This document shows positions 1 to 6,856 of a stretch of DNA of 64,000 nt, one piece after another. Location: NCBI GenBank assembly GCA_965224785.1, contig OZ245062.1, positions 1,612,001 to 1,676,000 on the forward strand, read 5' to 3'. The stretch is from JALSNL01 sp036479585. Its GTDB lineage: Bacteria > Bacteroidota > Ignavibacteria > Ignavibacteriales > Melioribacteraceae. A model generated the notes under the pieces. It ran no database searches, was not told the origin of the DNA, and saw only the letters and a program-made list of their open reading frames with translations. Position numbers and translations under genes: made by a program. Within the stretch, counting starts at the first letter, position 1; the number at the start of each line of letters is the position of its first letter.

Positions 1-1
1 A

Positions 2-1087
2 CTTACTACAAAATATGGTTGGAATGACTACGGCGAATGCCTAACTATAGCGGACAAAAAAGAAGTTTGGATGTTTGAAATTGTTGGCCCCGGTAGCGGT
101 AATCTTGGTTCGGTTTGGGTAGCACAACGCGTACCCGACGAACATATTTCTGTTAATGCAAATGCAAGTAGAGTTAGAGAAATTGATATAAAGAATAGTG
201 ATATGTTTCTTGCTTCAAAAAATATTTTCCAAGTAGCAAAAGATAGTTCTTGGTGGAAACCAAGTATGGGAGCATTTCAGTTTAACTATGCTTATGATCC
301 CAGAGGTCGTCAATCTTTTGCATCGCGAAGAAGAGAATGGAGAGTTTTAAGTTTAGCTGCTCCCTCTTTAGGTTTGCATCCAGAAGCTGAAAATTTCCCT
401 TTTTCTGTTAAGCCCGATTCAGTAATTACTTTGCAAAAAATGGTTGACTTTTTTCAAGATTATTATGAAGGGACTGATTACAATTTTGTAAAAAATATTA
501 CTTCTACTGATAAAGATGGCAAGACAGTAATCTCTCCAATGGCAAATCCGTTTATGCCTTATGATATGAATAAGGTCTTTAACATCAATGGTGGCTGGGG
601 TTGGCGTGGAGAAAGGACAATTGCACGTTGGTACACAATATATGCTACAATTATACAATCGCGTAGTTGGTTGCCCGATGAAATAGGTGGAGTTGTTTGG
701 CTTGCTTGGGATAATGTTGCAACTTCAATTTATTCTCCAATCTATTGTAATACAACTAAACTTCATAATTCTTCTACTGCTCCCGGACGTGTAAATGGTT
801 TTTCAAGAGAATCTGCATGGTGGGCTTTTAATAGACTTGGAACTCTTACGGCACAACGCTGGGGAGATATGAGAGTTGATGTTACAAAGGTTTGGAGCAA
901 ATGGCAAACTGAACTTTTTGCAAATCAAGCTAGGATTGAAAAAGAAGCTTTGGCTTTACATAAATCTAATCCGGAACAAGCTAGTAAGTTTCTTACTAAT
1001 TATAGTAATAAGTGGAGTGATAAAATATTCAAGAAAGCTTGGAAGCTTGGAGATGACCTTTGGACTAAGTATGATGAGTTGTTTTGA
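2..1087 (+). CDS. C69-family dipeptidase (PepD-like), 3' part
   Basis: This is the C-terminal 361 residues of a peptidase family C69 (dipeptidase A/PepD-like, Ntn-hydrolase) protein. The frame is open from base 2, and the upstream codons read as family sequence (KYGWNDYGECLTIAD followed by VWMFEIVGPGSGN), so the gene is cut by the window edge and is not starting at the ATG at 71. The catalytic N-terminal Cys lies outside the window. Features typical of the family are the EIVGPGSG segment, the DPRGRQSFASRRREWR segment, and a Trp-rich region near GGVVWLAWDN. The family cleaves dipeptides and is often exported in this lineage. The gene ends about 235 bp before the convergent integrase gene. The assignment rests on recognised motifs. 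Confidence 0.85.
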   Translation, partial: LTTKYGWNDYGECLTIADKKEVWMFEIVGPGSGNLGSVWVAQRVPDEHISVNANASRVREIDIKNSDMFLASKNIFQVAKDSSWWKPSMGAFQFNYAYDPRGRQSFASRRREWRVLSLAAPSLGLHPEAENFPFSVKPDSVITLQKMVDFFQDYYEGTDYNFVKNITSTDKDGKTVISPMANPFMPYDMNKVFNINGGWGWRGERTIARWYTIYATIIQSRSWLPDEIGGVVWLAWDNVATSIYSPIYCNTTKLHNSSTAPGRVNGFSRESAWWAFNRLGTLTAQRWGDMRVDVTKVWSKWQTELFANQARIEKEALALHKSNPEQASKFLTNYSNKWSDKIFKKAWKLGDDLWTKYDELF

Positions 1088-1322
1088 CTTGCCAATTGTT
1101 TTATTAGTTAAAGCTAATTGTCAAGAAATGGCTTGCCTCGGCGAACAGACGGGTTCTTGACATCCATAAAAATGGAATAATAATTTTTAAATTGTAAATA
1201 AAAAGATTTTCGATTGAAGATTTACGATTGTCGATTTTTGATGTAAAAACAATTTATGTAAAAATCAGTATTCTATTTTTGTTGCATGATAAACTCACCT
1301 TTAGAACTATTTAATGGGAGTA

Positions 1323-2279
1323 TCAGTCTAAAGGACTGCGAACACCTAGCCCGCCTTTGTTTAATACGTGTGTGTAAACCATTGTGGTTTTTACAGATTT
1401 GTGTCCGAGTAAATCTTGCACGGTTCTAATATCGTAACCGTTATGTAAAAGATGTGTTGCAAATGAGTGCCTAAATGTATGCGGCGTTATTATTTTGTTT
1501 ATTCCACTTTGCAAAGCAGCACTACGAACTTTACGTTGTATTGTTGATGGATAAATATGATGGCGAAATAGTTCTCCGGTTTTTTCATTTTTAACAAATT
1601 TTGATGAAGGGAATGCATATTGCCAAAGAAATTCTTTGCTAGCATTAATATATTTTTCATCTAATGCATCAGGTAAATATGTTAAGCCGTAACCTCGCTT
1701 AATATCTTTGACATGTAATATTTTAACTTGTTTAAGATGCTCCCTAAGTTTTGGAATTATTTTTTGAGGTAACATCGTAAATCTGTCTTTTGTACTTTTA
1801 CTATCACGAATTATAATTTGATTAGCATCAAAATCAATATCTTTTACTCTTAATTTTAATGCTTCAGAAAGTCTTAAACCTGCTCCGTATAATAAAGAGG
1901 AAACGATTAAAGTTGTACCATTTAGATTTGTAAAAACTTCTTTAGTCTCAGAAGGAGTTAGAACAACTGGCAAAATAACTTTACGTTTAGCACGTTTTAT
2001 ATCTTTAATGTAGCCAATATCTTTTTTGATAATTTCCTTATACAAAAACAGAATTGCATTTAAAGCTTGGTTTTGTGTTGATGCGGATACGTGTTTTTTG
2101 ACAGCAAGGTAATTGAGATAATTTTTAATTTCTTGCTCCCCCATTTCTTTTGGATGAGTTTTATTATTGAACAAAATATATCTTTTAGCCCAGTTTATGT
2201 AAAGCTTTTCTGTGCTACGACTGTAGTGTTTGTATCTTATTCTAGTTCTTAATTCTTCAAGTAATTTAGATTTTGCCAT
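1323..2279 (-). CDS. intI: Integron integrase IntI (tyrosine recombinase)
   Basis: This site-specific recombinase inserts and excises gene cassettes at attI and attC. Numbered from the upstream TTG (323 aa), the catalytic set is complete: R141 (GLRLSE), a beta-hairpin Lys in SKSTKD near 166-169, H272 and R275 (HTFRHSF), H298 (LLGH) and nucleophile Y307 (VYTHV). Residues about 205-235 carry the insertion specific to integron integrases (LPDALDEKY then WQYAFPSS), which XerC/D lacks. The C-terminus GGLGVRSPLD is also typical of IntI. Length is normal for the family. I prefer the ATG at 2279 (318 aa) over the TTG at 2294. There is no strong ribosome-binding site. The gene runs away from the cassettes, the classical arrangement. 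Confidence 0.95.
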   Translation of the reverse strand: MAKSKLLEELRTRIRYKHYSRSTEKLYINWAKRYILFNNKTHPKEMGEQEIKNYLNYLAVKKHVSASTQNQALNAILFLYKEIIKKDIGYIKDIKRAKRKVILPVVLTPSETKEVFTNLNGTTLIVSSLLYGAGLRLSEALKLRVKDIDFDANQIIIRDSKSTKDRFTMLPQKIIPKLREHLKQVKILHVKDIKRGYGLTYLPDALDEKYINASKEFLWQYAFPSSKFVKNEKTGELFRHHIYPSTIQRKVRSAALQSGINKIITPHTFRHSFATHLLHNGYDIRTVQDLLGHKSVKTTMVYTHVLNKGGLGVRSPLD

Positions 2280-2283
2280 TTTG

Positions 2284-2329
2284 ATATACTGCAAGAAGTT
2301 TACATTATTATAAGAACAATATACTGCAA
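2284..2329 (-). promoter_or_regulatory. intI promoter region with a direct repeat
   Basis: On the minus strand a TATAAT hexamer (2307-2312) lies about 28 bp upstream of the intI ATG. Two exact copies of ATATACTGCAA (+ strand, 2284-2294 and 2319-2329, 35 bp apart) flank it. They could be a regulator operator or accessory integrase-binding repeats. I see no convincing -35 box and no recognisable LexA box, so control by the SOS response is not shown. Confidence 0.4.
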
Positions 2330-2422
2330 ATAATTTAAATAATAAAATTAGATTATTGCTTTATTCAGTAAAATAATACGTAGTATCTTTATCTATTAGT
2401 TATTTTCATAATATTAAATAGG

Positions 2423-2453
2423 TTGCTTTTATCCAATTAAATATTTATTTTTG
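2423..2453 (+). promoter_or_regulatory. Candidate cassette promoter Pc
   Basis: TTG (2423-2425), a 20-bp spacer and TATTTTTG (2446-2453) match the Bacteroidetes-type -33/-7 promoter pattern (TTTG / TAnnTTTG). It points into the array from between intI and the attI crossover, where an integron Pc is expected. A separate TATAAT at 2504-2509 lies right next to the crossover but has no -35 partner. The assignment is inferred from pattern and position only. Confidence 0.4.
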
Positions 2454-2517
2454 AAATCATTTGCATTAAATGCTCAAAATAGATATGAGTATTTTGCAAG
2501 TTATATAATAGTTATGT
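2450..2517 (+). other. attI recombination site (core at 2511-2517)
   Basis: The core GTTATGT at 2511-2517 is the crossover where cassette 1 joins the platform (between G2511 and T2512). The proof is in the cassette's far end. The 12 bases from 2511 (GTTATGTTTACA) are the exact reverse complement of the 12 bases ending at 3431, the R'' arm of attC1. The outer limit of attI, with its accessory integrase sites, cannot be fixed by eye. Confidence 0.75.
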
Positions 2518-2539
2518 TTACAAAAGTGTATAGAGTAAT

Positions 2540-2758
2540 ATGGATACTGGATATTACATTTCTGGGGACTATATTTATGGTCCAAAATATTCTGGTGAAT
2601 TTTATATCTCTGGGTCATACATTTACGGTCCAATAAATTCCGGGGAATATTATATTTCCAACAACTACGTATATGGTCCAAATTCATCAGGCGAGTTCTA
2701 TATCGTTAATGATCATATTTTTGGTCCGTCAGAAGATCTCCCTTGGTTTAATAAATAA
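2540..2758 (+). CDS. Four-fold repeat mini-protein (beta-flower-like)
   Basis: This 72-residue protein is built almost wholly of four repeats of about 17 residues with the pattern (S)GxYYIxxxYIYGPxxS. The copies have core YISGDYIYGP, YISGSYIYGP, YISNNYVYGP and YIVNDHIFGP, and a short tail PSEDLPWFNK follows. Aromatic and Gly/Pro periodicity suggests four beta-hairpin blades closing into a small barrel. From memory this resembles the family called 4-fold beta flower, but no search was possible. There is no signal peptide or membrane segment. It is the first gene of cassette C1, and the next gene starts 12 bp downstream, so the two are probably co-transcribed. No function can be assigned. Confidence 0.7.
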   Translation: MDTGYYISGDYIYGPKYSGEFYISGSYIYGPINSGEYYISNNYVYGPNSSGEFYIVNDHIFGPSEDLPWFNK

Positions 2759-2770
2759 TTAGAGGCAATT

Positions 2771-3424
2771 ATGAATCCAAATGATGAGAAACGTAATAAA
2801 ATTTTAAGATATTTCTACGACCGAAATTCGAATGCAACTAGTAAATATGGGAAAAAAGGTTCAGCAGTAAAAATTGGTATAATTAAAAAAGAATTAAAAC
2901 AAATTTATTCCCTATCTCAACAAGAAGTCATTTCTAATTTGAATTATTTAATTGACCAAAATTGGATTAAAACTATTGAGGAAGCAAAACAAATTCCAGT
3001 AAAAGGTGGAATTACCATTCCTTCAAAAGTAACTTGGTACGAAATAAGTGCTGACGGAATAGATAAAATTGAGGGAGAGTCAGAATTTCAATCTCCAAGT
3101 AGATTTGCTGGAATAAATATTAATGCTACTGGTGGTAATATTATAACTCTTGGAGACGGAAACATTGTTAATGCAAAATTTCAAACTCTTCATAATGACC
3201 TTACAAGTCTGAAAGATGCAATAACCTCAGATGTGAATTTCTCAGAAGAACAAAAATTAGATTTAAGCGTTGACATAGAAAGTATAAAAGATCAATTGGT
3301 CAAACAAACTCCAAATAAAACTATAATATCACATTTATGGGAAGGAATTGAAAAAGTTGTGACTGGATCTGGGCTTGTTGAATTAGCAACAAAAATAAGT
3401 CCATTTATTGCCAGTCTAATGTAA
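2771..3424 (+). CDS. Winged-helix-like protein of unknown function
   Basis: This 217-residue soluble protein is the second gene of cassette C1. Residues 1-85 are rich in helix with a strand near TWYEIS and resemble a winged-helix domain (LSQQEVISNLNYLIDQNWI looks like the recognition part). Residues about 112-130 hold a Gly/Asn-rich stretch (INATGGNIITLGDGNIVN). From memory, this kind of motif occurs between a sensor and an effector part in proteins linked to conflict systems. The C-terminal 85 residues are helical and end in a hydrophobic segment (GLVELATKISPFIASLM) that could touch a membrane. The stop codon TAA lies within the inverted-repeat arm of attC1. Function is unknown, and a DNA-binding or defence role would be speculation. 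Confidence 0.65.
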   Translation: MNPNDEKRNKILRYFYDRNSNATSKYGKKGSAVKIGIIKKELKQIYSLSQQEVISNLNYLIDQNWIKTIEEAKQIPVKGGITIPSKVTWYEISADGIDKIEGESEFQSPSRFAGININATGGNIITLGDGNIVNAKFQTLHNDLTSLKDAITSDVNFSEEQKLDLSVDIESIKDQLVKQTPNKTIISHLWEGIEKVVTGSGLVELATKISPFIASLM

Positions 3425-3645
3425 ACATAACCAGCCGCTCAAGCCGACCGCCGGGGTCGGTGAGCAAAACTGGTGATTTTAAGTTTGTAGTTCTTGTTCT
3501 ACATTCCTTTGAAGTGTAGTTTAATAAATAGAAGTAAGTCGCTGTGCTTGCTTTGCAATTTAAGCACAGCTTTTAAATAAAACATTCGTTGTTAAATAAG
3601 TCATCGCTGTTTTGGGCGGACGGCTTATCGGCAACGCCGTTATAC
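3425..3645 (+). other. attC1 recombination site
   Basis: R'' is ACATAAC (3425-3431) and R' is GTTATAC (3639-3645); the site is 221 bp. L-box arms GCCGACCGCC and GGCGGACGGC pair with one mismatch. Inside are a hairpin GCTCA...TGAGC near 3437-3465 and a hairpin GCTGTGCTT/AAGCACAGC at 3541-3549 and 3562-3570. It closes cassette C1. Confidence 0.9.
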
Positions 3646-3677
3646 AGTCAAAATTATTATTTAAAAAAAATATTCAT

Positions 3678-4007
3678 ATGAAAAACTTAAATCAAAATAA
3701 TCTTTATAAACCGTCGTCATATTTTAGATTCGGAAAATATCGAGGTAAGACTCTTGAAGAAGTGTTTAGAATCTCTCCTAGTTATATAGACTGGTGTCTT
3801 AGGAACATATCTAATTTTGAAATTACCCAATCAACATTTGAATATCTTATTTTAACTAATCCAGTTTCTGAATACAAATTCTCTGACGGAGCACATTCAT
3901 CCATCATCAATGAAACTTTTGAGACACATTCAATGGATGCTTTTGATAATTTTGAAGGAACAGAAGATCAGTTTGAAAGATGGCTAGAAGAAAATGGGTT
4001 TGGTTAA
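3678..4007 (+). CDS. Small protein with ExoX-C-like domain
   Basis: This is a 109-residue protein starting at the ATG at 3678. An upstream in-frame extension would read through attC1 and is rejected. Residues about 14-40 (YFRFGKYRGKTLEEVF then PSYIDWCLRN) match the short FGKYKGKTL...DPxYLxW motif of the exodeoxyribonuclease X-like C-terminal domain. That domain occurs alone in many small bacterial proteins and is probably nucleic-acid related. There is no nuclease core here. The C-terminal third is acidic (DAFDNFEGTEDQFERWLEENG). It is the first gene of cassette C2. The domain call is moderate and the biological role unknown. Confidence 0.65.
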   Translation: MKNLNQNNLYKPSSYFRFGKYRGKTLEEVFRISPSYIDWCLRNISNFEITQSTFEYLILTNPVSEYKFSDGAHSSIINETFETHSMDAFDNFEGTEDQFERWLEENGFG

Positions 4008-4048
4008 ATTTAGCTTTAAAAAGTATTTATTATAACTTCCGGGGAATA

Positions 4049-4549
4049 ATGAAAAAAAATGAAAGACGTATTTATACAAGAGAAAGAGCATATGAACTAG
4101 CATATGCTGGCAAAGGAATTCACTTCCGTTCAATAGAACAACTATTAAATAAAGAAGGATTAACTGAAGCTAGAAGAATATTAGACAACCCTGATATTAG
4201 AAGTGAATTAAATGATATTTGTGATATAGCAAATTCTCCTTTTGAAATTGAGAACAGACACTTATTTATTGATTGGATAAAAACTTCCCTTACAAGCAAC
4301 ATACAAAAGATAAAAAAAAGCTATCCTAATGTTATAGTTTCTTTTATAAATAATGGTTTTGAAATATCATTAAATAATAATAAAATTAAAATATTTAAAA
4401 AATTCAATTCAAGAAAACTATATGGTCATTGTTATTTTGAAATGATTGATAGCAAAATATATAAGTCCCAAAATTGCTATGAATCAGAGCAAGACTTTAA
4501 TAATGTTGAATTAAGTGAATTTATAAATATTGTTAAAAAATTATTATAA
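4049..4549 (+). CDS. Hypothetical cassette protein
   Basis: This 166-residue soluble protein starts at the ATG at 4049, preceded by GGGGA; the longer in-frame form from 3980 overlaps the previous gene and lacks a site. It is basic at the N-terminus (MKKNERRIYTRERAYELAYAG) and mixed alpha/beta, with a strand-rich middle (VIVSFINNGFEISLNNNKIKIFKKF). There is no signal, membrane segment or recognised motif. It ends a few bases before the R'' arm of attC2 and is probably expressed with the preceding ExoX-C-like gene. I do not recognise the family. Confidence 0.6.
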   Translation: MKKNERRIYTRERAYELAYAGKGIHFRSIEQLLNKEGLTEARRILDNPDIRSELNDICDIANSPFEIENRHLFIDWIKTSLTSNIQKIKKSYPNVIVSFINNGFEISLNNNKIKIFKKFNSRKLYGHCYFEMIDSKIYKSQNCYESEQDFNNVELSEFINIVKKLL

Positions 4550-4553
4550 AACT

Positions 4554-4775
4554 GTATAACCAGCCGCTCAAGCCGACCGCCGGGGTCGGTTAGCAAAACT
4601 GGTAATTTTAAGTTTAGTGTTTTTGTGCAAGTTCCCTTTGAAGGGGAAGTTCAATAATTAAAGGTAAGTCGCCGTGTTTGCTAAAGCAAATTAAACACGG
4701 CTTATAAATAATAATTTCGTTGTTAATAAGTCATTGCTGTTTGGGGCGGACGGCTTATCGGCAACGCCGTTATAC
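4554..4775 (+). other. attC2 recombination site
   Basis: R'' is GTATAAC (4554-4560) and R' is GTTATAC (4769-4775), perfectly complementary; the site is 222 bp. The internal hairpin reads GCCGTGTTT (4671-4679) with AAACACGGC (4693-4701). It differs from attC1 by two compensated base pairs. It closes cassette C2. Confidence 0.9.
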
Positions 4776-4803
4776 CGCTGTTTTGCGAAAAGTGTCAATA
4801 TTC

Positions 4804-4832
4804 TTGTTATTTGAAAATATTTCTGTTATTTT
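4804..4832 (+). promoter_or_regulatory. Candidate promoter of the C3 toxin-antitoxin pair
   Basis: TTGTTA (4804-4809), a 17-bp spacer and TATTTT (4827-4832) lie 30 bp before the antitoxin start. The near-repeat TTCTTGTTATTT / TTTCTGTTATTTT across it could be an operator. This is pattern evidence only. Confidence 0.4.
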
Positions 4833-4861
4833 ATGGGAAATAATATTAGGAAGATAAAATT

Positions 4862-5074
4862 ATGAATATAAAGCAAATAAATAAAAAAATAGAAAAAATG
4901 CCTCCCGATTTATTATCAGAAGTAATGGATTATATTGATTATTTAACTCATAAGTACGCAGTTGTTCCCAAAGCTAAAAAACCTTTTGATTTTTCGTGGG
5001 AAGGTGGTTTGAGCAAAATATCAAAAGAATATACTTCCATTGATTTACAGCATAAAGTTTTGGAATGGCGTTAA
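4862..5074 (+). CDS. DUF2281-family antitoxin (VapB-like)
   Basis: This 70-residue antitoxin has an N-terminal helical part (KIEKMPPDLLSEVMDYIDYL) and the family tail KPFDFSWEGGL...LQHKVLEWR. The tail is expected to wrap the toxin. DUF2281 proteins pair with PIN toxins in type II toxin-antitoxin modules. An AGGAAG site lies 8 bp before the ATG. The stop codon overlaps the toxin start in a TAATG junction, implying translational coupling. Inside an integron such a module is expected to stabilise the array by killing or arresting cells that lose the cassette. Confidence 0.85.
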   Translation: MNIKQINKKIEKMPPDLLSEVMDYIDYLTHKYAVVPKAKKPFDFSWEGGLSKISKEYTSIDLQHKVLEWR

Positions 5075-5451
5075 TGTACTTATTAGACACAAATATTTTT
5101 CTCGAAATATTATTAAGACAAGAAAAAAGTAGTGTTTGTAAAACTTTTATCACTTCTCATCACGATGAAATATTTATTTCAGATTTTTCACTCCATTCGA
5201 TAGGTGTAATACTTTTCCGACATAAAAAGCACGATATATTTAGTGAATTCATCCAAGATATGATTTCAAAAATAAGGATATTAAATCTTCCTTCATCTGA
5301 ATATACCAAATTGTTTCATTCCAACACAAAGTACAAATTAGATTTTGACGATTTTTATCAATACATCATTGCAAAGTATTATGATTTGCAGATTGTAACA
5401 ATGGATTCAGATTTTAAGAAAATAAAAGATGTAAAAATAAATTTTCTCTAA
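5074..5451 (+). CDS. PIN-domain toxin (VapC-like)
   Basis: This is a 125-residue PIN-domain ribonuclease toxin. It starts at the ATG at 5074 overlapping the antitoxin stop (TAATG), giving the canonical N-terminus MYLLDTNIFLE; an ATG at 5065 would add three residues. D5 is the first metal ligand. FISDFSLHSIGVILF is the form typical of PIN proteins partnered with DUF2281. LDFDDFYQYIIAKYY and VTMDSDF supply the later acidic residues. It is predicted to cleave RNA and to be held inactive by the DUF2281 protein. No frameshift or lost residue is seen, so it is likely active. Confidence 0.85.
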   Translation: MYLLDTNIFLEILLRQEKSSVCKTFITSHHDEIFISDFSLHSIGVILFRHKKHDIFSEFIQDMISKIRILNLPSSEYTKLFHSNTKYKLDFDDFYQYIIAKYYDLQIVTMDSDFKKIKDVKINFL

Positions 5452-5477
5452 AAACTATTCCCATTTTCTAATATGCG

Positions 5478-5721
5478 GTATAACCAGCCGCTCAAGCCGA
5501 CCGCCAATGTCGGTGGGCAAAACTGGTAAATTTAAGTTTGGTGTTTTTGTGTCGCCCGCTAAAAAAGCACGGCGGGCAAGTATTGCTTTGAAGTGTAGTT
5601 CTATTATTAAAAGTGGTCGCTGTACTTATTGAAAAACATAAGAACAGCTTTTATATAAAATATTCGTTGTTAATAAGTCATTGCTGTTCGGGGCAGCGGC
5701 TTATCGGCAACGCCGTTATAC
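5478..5721 (+). other. attC3 recombination site (with extra hairpin)
   Basis: R'' is GTATAAC (5478-5484) and R' is GTTATAC (5715-5721). It is 244 bp, longer than its neighbours because of an extra GC-rich hairpin (GCCCGC...GCGGGC, about 5553-5578). The terminal hairpin is varied but still pairs (GCTGT...ACAGC with CTTAT/ATAAG). It closes cassette C3. Confidence 0.9.
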
Positions 5722-6850
5722 TTACTCAAAAAATATGCGTAAATATGAAATTTTATAAAATTATTATTGTCCTTTTACTTTCAACTAATTCTGTTTTTTC
5801 ACAGATCGATACTACAAATTGGTATCCTTTACAAATTGGGAATAAATGGCAATTTAGTTATTACATCAATATTTCAGAAGATTTTTATATCACTATAGAA
5901 GTTGTCGGTGATACAACTATAAATAATAAGAATTATTCTATCTTAGAATCGTGGAATGGATTTACATTTCAAAGAGTTGAGAATAATAATTTTGTATATG
6001 AATTTAATCCATATACAAATCAAGAATATGTTAAATATGATTTTATTTCACAAGACAAAAGTATTTGGAGTTTGGATTCACTAAGCGGACAATATGGTAT
6101 TTATTCTACACAAAGACATTATTTATCTATTTATGGAGACACAGTAGAATCAAAGGTTTATAATTCAGCTTACATCGACACAAGCTCAACAGTTCCAGAT
6201 ACAAGTTGGGGACCAATGGTTGATGGGACATCTATTGCAATTTCAAAAGGAATTGGGATAACTATGTATGAACAAGGTTATAATCAAGGAACATTTAAAG
6301 GTGCTATAATAAATAGTGATACTCTTGGGGTTATTACATCTTTATCAAACAATAGAAACATATATGACAAATTTAATTTAGATCAAAATTATCCAAATCC
6401 ATTTAATCCAAATACAACAATAAATTTCACAATTCCTAGAAAAGAAAATGTTGAGTTAATTGTCTATAATTCACTTGGACAAAAAGTTGCTGTATTGTTA
6501 AATAAATTAATGTCTAAAGGAAATTATCGAATTGATTTTGATGGAAGTGAACTTTCTAGTGGTATATATTTTTATATGCTCCGAATAAATAAGTTCCATA
6601 TAGTAAAAAAAATGTTATTGCTTAAGTAAATGTAAGTATAACCAGCCGCTCAAGCCGACCGCCGTTGTCGGTGGGCAAAACTGGTAAATTTAAGTTTGGT
6701 GTTTTTGTGCTACATTCCTTTGAAGGGGAAGTTCAATAATAAAAAGTTAGTCGCTGTGCTTGCTCCGCAAATTAAGCACAACTCTTAAATAATAAATTTG
6801 TTGTTAATAAAGTCATCGCTGTTTTGGGCGTCGGCTTATCGGCAACGCCG
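5716..6850 (+). mobile_element. Integron cassette C4 (secreted protein)
   Basis: The cassette runs from T5716 to G6850. Terminal arms GTTATACTTAC and GTAAGTATAAC match over 11 bp. It contains a single gene for an exported protein. Confidence 0.85.
5745..6629 (+). CDS. Secreted protein with type IX sorting domain
   Basis: This 294-residue protein starts at the ATG at 5745; the longer frame upstream reads through attC3 and is discarded. Residues 1-19 form a signal peptide (MKFYKIIIVLLLSTNSVFS). The middle is strand-rich and Trp/Tyr-rich (WYPLQIGNKWQFSYYI), a pattern seen again in the protein at 49022-50986 (YYPLQIGNYFEY). The C-terminal 80 residues are a type IX (Por) sorting domain (NYPNPFNPNTTINFTIP at about 216, LSSGIYFYML, then a basic end). 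It should be exported and anchored or released at the cell surface. It looks native to a type IX-secreting host, unlike most cassette genes. Confidence 0.85.
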   Translation: MKFYKIIIVLLLSTNSVFSQIDTTNWYPLQIGNKWQFSYYINISEDFYITIEVVGDTTINNKNYSILESWNGFTFQRVENNNFVYEFNPYTNQEYVKYDFISQDKSIWSLDSLSGQYGIYSTQRHYLSIYGDTVESKVYNSAYIDTSSTVPDTSWGPMVDGTSIAISKGIGITMYEQGYNQGTFKGAIINSDTLGVITSLSNNRNIYDKFNLDQNYPNPFNPNTTINFTIPRKENVELIVYNSLGQKVAVLLNKLMSKGNYRIDFDGSELSSGIYFYMLRINKFHIVKKMLLLK

Positions 6851-6856
6851 TTAGCT
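6636..6856 (+). other. attC4 recombination site
   Basis: R'' is GTATAAC (6636-6642) and R' is GTTAGCT (6850-6856); the site is 221 bp. The R' sequence differs from its own R'' because its last six bases belong to cassette C5, whose R'' is AGCTAAC. The internal hairpin GCTGTGCTT...AAGCACAAC has one mismatch. Confidence 0.9.

Larger units (their letters stand above)
2512..3639 (+). mobile_element. Integron cassette C1
   Basis: This is the first cassette, next to attI. It starts at T2512 and ends at G3639 in the R' box of attC1. It carries two genes (2540-2758 and 2771-3424). Its two termini form a perfect 12-bp inverted repeat, the best in the array, consistent with recent insertion at attI. 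Confidence 0.85.
3640..4769 (+). mobile_element. Integron cassette C2
   Basis: The cassette runs from T3640 to G4769 and holds two genes (3678-4007 and 4049-4549). Its terminal arms GTTATACAGT and ACTGTATAAC match over 10 bp. Confidence 0.85.
4770..5715 (+). mobile_element. Integron cassette C3 (toxin-antitoxin)
   Basis: The cassette runs from T4770 to G5715. Terminal arms GTTATACCGC and GCGGTATAAC match over 10 bp. It carries a DUF2281/PIN toxin-antitoxin pair with its own candidate promoter. Confidence 0.85.

Noticed and set aside
876..1160. 94-codon frame overlapping the dipeptidase 3' end
   Set aside because: It lies in another frame of a well-conserved coding region and has no family features.
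1323..2294. Integrase as XerC/D or phage integrase
   Set aside because: The family-specific insertion (LPDALDEKY...WQYAFPSS) and GGLGVRSPLD tail, plus adjacent attC sites, identify IntI.
2284..2329. LexA-controlled intI promoter
   Set aside because: No recognisable LexA palindrome is visible, and the LexA box of this lineage is not known to me.
5613..5744. N-terminal extension of the cassette C4 protein
   Set aside because: The extension translates attC3; a signal peptide begins at the ATG at 5745.
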